A stretch of DNA of 64,000 nt, taken from Gonocerus acuteangulatus (Eukaryota > Arthropoda > Insecta > Hemiptera > Coreidae). Made by a program: the position numbers and the translations under genes. The notes below the pieces were generated by a model. It saw only the letters and a list, made by a program, of their open reading frames with translations, made no database searches and was not told the DNA's origin. The stretch is taken from NCBI GenBank assembly GCA_946811695.1, contig OX328127.1:52049274-52113273 (forward strand), in the 5' to 3' direction. Shown here one piece after another: positions 58,319-64,000 of the stretch. How positions within the stretch are numbered: the stretch's first letter is position 1; each line of letters opens with the position of its first letter.

Positions 58319-59958
58319 TAGAACAGCTATTCATAAATATAAAATAACAAAACTATTTATATTTATTTTATAATTATTTTGGTTCGTTTAAACTAAGGAA
58401 GACATCCTTTCTGAGGAATGTGCATAGTTATGCTTGACGGAATTATTTGAAAATAGAGAAATTCCATTGTGCAAATCACTAATTGAAAGCCATTATTTTA
58501 CATAGAATATTACTATTTCATTGGATAGGAGTTTACTACAGGTGAAGCACCTCGTAGGACTCCCCTGTCCATTGACCATTTTTTGTTGAGCCCTTGTCTG
58601 AATGAGCCCCGAAAGATCGTTGCCCGGAGATATTACTAGCTGAATGGCATTCTTTCACCATCAAGATATCTCAATGTTATTTATTATAGTCACTTTGTCC
58701 CTAATAGAGCTTCTACCTTCCATTCATATCTTTACCTTGGTGCTACTGAGTTTTTGTAAGGACCCTCTTTCTCTTTCTCTTTTTCCAAATACTCCACTAC
58801 TATCTTCACGACTATATCTTGATATACGGGACCAGCTCTCGACATTAGTTTACAAATTGCCTTCGGATCTGTATAAATTATTTATATTGTGTTTCCGTGC
58901 TTCGGGAGGCACGCCCTAACTGTCGTGCCTCTGGGAAATTACGTGACATTAAAAAAAACCTACAAGGAAAAAGTTAATTAAAGGCCGTAAAGAAAATATT
59001 TCCTGATAATTGCAACCGTTCTATAAAGATGCGCAACAGCCACAGCGCATAAATATGTAGATAGGTTATTATTCGCTTAATATGCCTACTTTGTAGGCTA
59101 TAAATCATATTTTTTTCTTTAACTTTCCTTCAAGAGATATTACAACGTGTCATTTTATATTTACATGTTGCGCTTTTCATGTATAATTACCAGTAGATAT
59201 TTATAAACTTAAGTAACTAAGATAAAATCATCGTTAATGTATTTCATAGTGTTTTAATCTACTTGAAGGCAACTTTGCATATTGTGTGTTTGAATTAATT
59301 AAAAAGTATAATATCCGTTTCTAATGAAATATATGTTCACAAATTAATACTCCAATTTCAAGCCAGTGAGTTCAGTATCAGAAAAAGAAAAGAAAATAAA
59401 TTATGAAAATTGTAATCTCTATTTAACCAGCTAAGCGGAATCCCAAGTTGTAAGGTTGCGGGGCTACTACTTGGAGCTGGAGCATTTTTAGTCAATGTGT
59501 TGATTGCAAATAAAATGTTATTTCGAATCTCTTGCTTTTTCGGTCCTAAAGAGACTTCAATAATGATGGTCAATAATAATCCTTACGGCTAAAAAATCAC
59601 ATGAAACCCACTGTAGGCTTGTAGAGCAGTATTATCATTCCAAGGAGAATAAATTGTGTAGGAAAACATGTATCCTTAGATTGGTAAAAAGTTTGAAATT
59701 TGTAGAAGGAGAGACTGAGTAAATTATGGTTTAGTGAAGTTACATTTTTAGACCTTCCATCTATTTAGATATGTCCTAAATTTAGGTAAAGCGTCATTTA
59801 ACCATTAACTATTACATATACACATATTGGTTTGTTTATACTTATAGACTGATTTTTAGTCAATTTGATTCTGGATATAATACACCATTCAAACCTAATG
59901 GGAAAATAAATGTACTCTGAAAATCAAGAAGAAATAGAGAATATTAGTTAACGCAGTT

Positions 59959-59960
<2 letters not shown>
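58319..59960. other. AT-rich non-genic stretch
   Basis: A 91-codon ORF (58644-58919) and a 71-codon minus ORF (59358-59573) have no recognisable domain. Confidence 0.4.

Positions 59961-60015
<55 letters not shown>
59961..60015. repeat. 55-base poly(T) run
   Basis: Uninterrupted T's, longer than any SINE tail nearby. The upstream ACGCAGTTCC resembles the family B end, so it may be a retroelement tail whose body was not recognised. Confidence 0.8.
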
Positions 60016-60018
<3 letters not shown>

Positions 60019-60614
60019 CATTTTCGTGATATCATACTATATATAATTCAGATGTTAAAACTTTTAATTAAATTATTTTAGTATATTCTTATAAATTGTT
60101 GTCTCATCATAACACGAATTGTTGGAATTCGGCAATCGTAGTTAAAAAACTGAAGCTGATGTTTGGAAAGTTTTAGCAATTTCCAAACGGATCAGTTCTT
60201 TCTCTTCTCTTAGCCCTGTTGAATGCTAGAAATTCAAGCCCATTTCTTGGGCGCAATGTTATTAAAATTTTTTTTTCATTTTAATCTCTACAGCATATTT
60301 TGCTCCCCATGAGTTTTGCTCTGGAGTGAATGTTTTTACACTAGATACACTAGTTCAATAGAAGGAAGGTAGCATACTAAAATGGCCTAGTATTCCCTAG
60401 GTGCCACCTGTTGCTATTGTCGGGTGAATTGAGTTCTTGCTTTTGAAACAAGCACAGCAGGTCACTCCAATGCCCACCCACCCAGGTAAATCCGAAGTGT
60501 GAATTTCTCTTTTAGACCACAAAGTGCCAACTTTTTTTTATTTATTTAACCATGTTTCTTCCTTCCCTAGAGAAAACCCCTCTTATGATATCCCACGTTT
60601 ATATATACACCTAT

Positions 60615-60945
60615 ATAAATATATATAACGTTCTAATAGCATATGTATGTGGGTGTGTGCATAAATATTTTTAGCTATATGTTGTAGGTATGTACTAAGT
60701 AGATATAAGTTGTATGAATAAGAAATTGATAAAAATTAATATATAAACAACGATATAAATTATAAATAAATAAATGAATATATATTTATATATAGAAGTT
60801 CAATGATATCGACATACATATATATGTAAATGTTCTAGTAATATATGTATGTATGTGTAATATATGTATGTGTGTGTACATATTTTTACCTGCATGTTGT
60901 AGGTATGTACTGAGCATATATTAGTTGTTATATGAAAAACAATTA
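60615..60945. repeat. ~210-bp imperfect tandem duplication, TATATG-rich
   Basis: GTTCTAATAGCATATGTATG...TGTTGTAGGTATGTACTAAG (60631-60700) is repeated as GTTCTAGTAATATATGTATG...TGTTGTAGGTATGTACTGAG (60833-60920). Confidence 0.65.
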
Positions 60946-61097
60946 CCAGAAAGATATAAAAAAGCAAATAAAAAATAAACCAGTAGGGGCATTGCGAGAG
61001 AAGTCGGTGTTGTTTTCGTCATACGTGTAAAGAATAGTTCATATGAAAAACCAGCATTATTTTTGCACCAAACCAATACATTGTGTCAGACTAGTAT

Positions 61098-61307
61098 AAT
61101 TTATAATATTTTAACGTCCATTTATTATTAACTACGAATTTTAAGACGGGTTATCGATAGGTTACCACCCGTTTCTAGCCAGGAAAGGGCTGATGCCTTT
61201 TCTTCTTTCAAAAGAAAAGCCATCTCTCCTAGTGGGAATCGAACCCACGACCCTTTGGCACGGACTGTTAAGTGCTCAAGACTTAACGCTCACGGCCACC
61301 GGGCCTC
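61098..61307 (-). mobile_element. SINE family 2, full length with 11-bp TSD
   Basis: Best-preserved member: on minus, head GGAGGCCCGGTGGCCGTGAG (tRNA-Leu/Ser-like), long variable region, GTGGGTTCGATTCCCACTAG (B-box). AAAAGAAGAAAAGG, AGAAACGGGTGGTAACCTAT body and TTAAAATATT tail follow. Exact duplication cagactagtat at 61087-61097 and 61308-61318. Confidence 0.88.
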
Positions 61308-61386
61308 CAGACTAGTATGAGATCCCACTGTACTATATAATGTAGAAGAACCTCTATAATAGCGTGCTCAAATACAAACATTAATA

Positions 61387-61455
61387 GGCTCTTGGGTCGC
61401 CCCTTGGTCTAGTGGATAACACCTTGGATTTTCGATCAGGAGATGTTCGCGTCCC
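61387..61455 (+). mobile_element. tRNA-like sequence, SINE head (family 3)
   Basis: GCCCCTTGGTCTAGTGGATAAC (A-box, Glu/Asp-type) and GATGTTCGCGTCCCG in the B-box position. Stems do not close well; likely related to 17525-17640. Confidence 0.5.
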
Positions 61456-61844
61456 GTTTAAAGGAGTTAAGTATTTTTATTCAAGGGCCCTTTGAAAAGG
61501 TTCCCTGCTTCAACATGGACGTTTAGGGAGAAATTAGGCTTCAGGGCGAAATACGTCTGTGGTAAAGAAAATCTACATCCTACCCAGAGATAACTGATAC
61601 ACTAGGAATTACGTCCGAAGGTTGCGCGAAACGTAAGTGTATTAAAGCGTTAGCCATCACACTACTGGTAGATCAGTGTTTATTTTACATTTAGATATTT
61701 TGAATCTTTCAAACTCCATGATCCACAACCAGCCATTGCTTAATGAAAATGTACTGTGTTATTTAAATTAATTAGTTAGGATCTTATAGGGAAGTTGGTT
61801 ATGCGAAATCATTGAGTAGTTATTCTAAGGTAAGGAAAGAAGTC

Positions 61845-61940
61845 TGGGAATGGTTGGGAGCTAAGAGAAAATGTCAGATTTAAAGAAAAATCATTGAATG
61901 TTTCGGAATGCTCTTTGGCATCCGCCTTCAGCTGAAAAAG
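61845..61940 (-). repeat. repeat family C fragment
   Basis: On minus: AGCTGAAGGCGGATGCCAAA, GAGCATTCCGAAACATTC, then GATTTTTC and CTCCCAACCATTCC. Confidence 0.55.
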
Positions 61941-62431
61941 AAACAAACATACAGAATTACTAAAAATAATAAGTTATAAAGAATAAAAACAATATGTAGA
62001 TAGACATATCGTCCCTGCCATGTCAGTCTATCGAATATGCAGTCTCGTTTTCCTGATTCAAGACTTTGCTCATGGATTCCGGACAATACGGCTTGCCTTA
62101 AATTGTCGAAACTCTAACCCCTTTATAGAATAGCCTTTAATGCCTTAAATAAAGTATCAAATAAGAACATTTTTCAACATATTATTTCTTCAATGGATAG
62201 AATATGTTCGTTCCTATTTTGCTCCGATTTTCATATTCGATAGTTTGACAAGATAGATACGATTTAAAGTTTTGTATTTTTACTTTGTGGTTTTGCTAAT
62301 TTGTCCATATTCCTAACTAAGCTCTAAGGAAAACATTTGTTCACTAGCCTTTTTATAATGTTTTGTTACTTATTAGAGACAGATTTTTTTATAAGCGATG
62401 TTTTTGCGTCGATCTAACATATTGTTCTTTA

Positions 62432-62550
62432 TCTGAAGAAGGCTGCCAAAGAGCATGCCGAAACGTTCCGAATATAGATTTTTCTGCTAATCTTAGCCGA
62501 ATCCTAACCATTCCTTGATTTCATTATCACCTCAATGGCTAACTACCTTC
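62432..62550 (+). repeat. repeat family C, best single copy
   Basis: TATCTGAAGAAGGCTGCCAA, GAGCATGCCGAAACGTTCCG, AATATAGATTTTTCTGC, AGCCGAATCCTAACCATTCC and TTATCACCTCAATGGC. It contains CTGAAGA, a GGC/GCC stem and GAAAC in hammerhead-like order, but stem I does not pair. Confidence 0.6.
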
Positions 62551-62982
62551 ATCTAATTAGTATAAGGTAGTATGTACGATGGATTCAATGAATCTAACGT
62601 TTCAGATTCCTAGGGGTCAAGGAAAAAGGAAAATTTATTAAAAGCCTACCGAATTAGCCTAATGCGAAGCCGACGAGAATAGAGAATAAGAAGAAGATGG
62701 TGAAGTATAAGGGGGATGGAATAAATGCCTGACATAGCGGAGGTGTTGTTTTAGGTTCAAAGGGAGATACCGCCTTGCTGCAAATCCTCCTGTTTGGCTA
62801 CTCCCTAGTCCTCTACCTGCACCATTCTTTTCCTAAGGCACTTCCAAAGGTGTTTGTTCTAGCCGTCTTGTCACCTAGGGTTTACATTCACTCATGGATT
62901 CGAGAAGCTTCGTTCCGCACTTCCACTTGACAAGGATCAGGGCTCTGGCGTGTCCGCGGGCCTGGGAAAACTGAAGGCATGA

Positions 62983-63257
62983 AAAGTTTTGGAAACTTAT
63001 ATTATATATTATATTTTCCTTAATATCTCGAAAACGGTTAGGAAATCATACATAGTACGTAGAAGGTAATTATTCGAAAGCTTATTAAATATTCTAGAAA
63101 GAAAGGTTCTAACGCAATTTTCGATTGTGCGATGTCAATCGGAGAAATAAGTGCTTAAAACTTCAAATGCGTTTGTTTTGTTCTTTTGAACGGGTTTTGT
63201 AGTTGTTTAGCTCATTTTTTAATTGGTCGTTTTTTGTTTCGAATTGAATTTATTTGT

Positions 63258-63289
<32 letters not shown>

Positions 63290-63720
63290 CTTTTTTTAAC
63301 GGCTTATCAACTATTTGGCTATTAGCGCCGGGCTATCTACAGGTTTCCACCCTTTTAGAAAGCCATTCAGGTACTGGCCACGCCCGACGTTGCTTAACTT
63401 CAGTGATCTACGGGAACCGGTGCATTCAACGTGGCTATGGCCGTTGGCTTAATTTGTAGAATTAGTATTTTAGTAGAAGAACACAATAACATGTGAAACA
63501 TGTTTTTCAATGCATTGCACTGTAAAATACTTATCTCTAAAAGGGGAGGTTGCGGGCTCGCCGACCCTGCCACGTAAGGGTACGGGGCCCTTTGTCGCTT
63601 ATCTGTTGCCATAAAATCAAATAACTGTTCCTATTTTAATCTTTCCAAATGAGATTAGGGATAAGAACGGAACCGTGCTAAGATGACGCAGTTAATGCGA
63701 GTCGGACTTTTTTTATCTAT
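62983..63720 (+). repeat. dispersed repeat family B, copy 4
   Basis: AATATCTCGAAAACGGTTAG, CGATGTCAATCGGAGAAATA, ATTAGGGATAAGAACGGAAC and GCGAGTCGGACTTTTTTTAT mark it. Interrupted at 63261-63449 by the 5S-headed SINE, so family B is older than that insertion. Confidence 0.65.
63261..63449 (-). mobile_element. SINE with 5S rRNA-derived head
   Basis: On minus from 63448: GCCAACGGCCATAGCCACGT, ...GTTGAATGCACCGGTTCC, GATCACTGAAGTTAAGCAAC, GTCGGGCGTGGCCAGTACCT, i.e. about 87 bases matching the 5' two-thirds of eukaryotic 5S rRNA including the internal promoter. It then switches to CTAAAAGGGTGGAAACCTGT (body of SINE family 2), then GGCGCTAATAGCCAAATAG (tail module of family 1 and the tail-only insertions), then poly(A). 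Similar atttgtaga flanks at 63252-63260 and 63452-63460 give a 9-bp TSD. Confidence 0.82.
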
Positions 63721-64000
63721 GGGATGAAATTAAACCGCTCTCCAGGCGATATTTGGTACATTTTATGAGATAAATTGGGAGTTCTGAAATTTTGGTTTCG
63801 GATATTCAAAAACGACGGATTTAGTTGAAAATTTGTTTACTTGTTTGACATTAAAAAAAAAAAAAAAAAAAGGTGTTCAACAGGCATAAGCAGTTTTGGG
63901 CATTATATATATATATATATACCAAAGAGTGTTGGTTTATTCTTTATTGTATTGGGTTGTTTTAATTGGTTTGACTATAAATTCAGTTGAAATCAGAACG

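Noticed and set aside
63223..63459. 78-codon ORF starting in a poly(T) run
   Set aside because: Antisense through the 5S-headed SINE.

Overview
The window looks like non-genic chromosomal DNA from a metazoan, most likely an arthropod. It is AT-rich, with long A/T homopolymers, many (TA)n, (CT)n and (GA)n microsatellites, and a dense layer of nested transposable elements. The mix is a Jockey-type non-LTR element, Ty1/copia remnants, Transib, hAT, a Helitron candidate, and SINEs with tRNA and 5S rRNA heads. No bacterial-style gene organisation is present. I cannot name the species.

Only one open reading frame looks like an intact, non-transposon gene: a GC3-rich single-exon ORF of 171 residues at 49840-50355, of unknown function. 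Everything else with protein similarity is transposon-derived and broken.

Layout. 0.9-5 kb: a tRNA-headed SINE with perfect target-site duplications (TSDs), a 36-bp minisatellite, and repeat family B. 6.9-9.3 kb: a decayed Transib transposon with CACAGTG-type ends, a CGACG TSD and a RAG1-core-like transposase relic. 11.9-12.3 kb: a fully palindromic 337-bp hAT-type element with an 8-bp TSD. 13.9-21.7 kb: a 19-bp-TIR element, two copies of repeat family A, and a ~1-kb inverted duplication whose arms both carry the same SINE-interrupted transposon gene. 22-25.4 kb: two copies of a copia pol relic separated by a small TIR element. 26-30 kb: TA-tract elements, family B and an RNase H relic. 32.4-33.2 kb: a Helitron candidate. 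37.4-41.7 kb: a full-length Jockey-type element flanked by a perfect 17-bp duplication but carrying several ORF breaks. 42.8-43.4 kb: a 585-bp non-autonomous Transib with perfect heptamers and a CGGCG TSD. 45-50.8 kb: tandem duplications, a 218-bp TIR element containing a hammerhead-like motif, SINE clusters, the orphan gene and a 260-bp palindrome. 53-64 kb: further copies of families A, B and C, tRNA SINEs, and a SINE with a 5S rRNA head.

The main structural themes are these. Two Transib insertions of different size have RSS-like termini. SINEs are modular: heads from two tRNA types and from 5S rRNA share body and tail modules. Dispersed repeat families contain TA tracts and ~143-bp internal repeats. 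Inverted duplications and palindromes recur. All assignments rest on reading motifs and repeats by eye; no alignment or database search was run.
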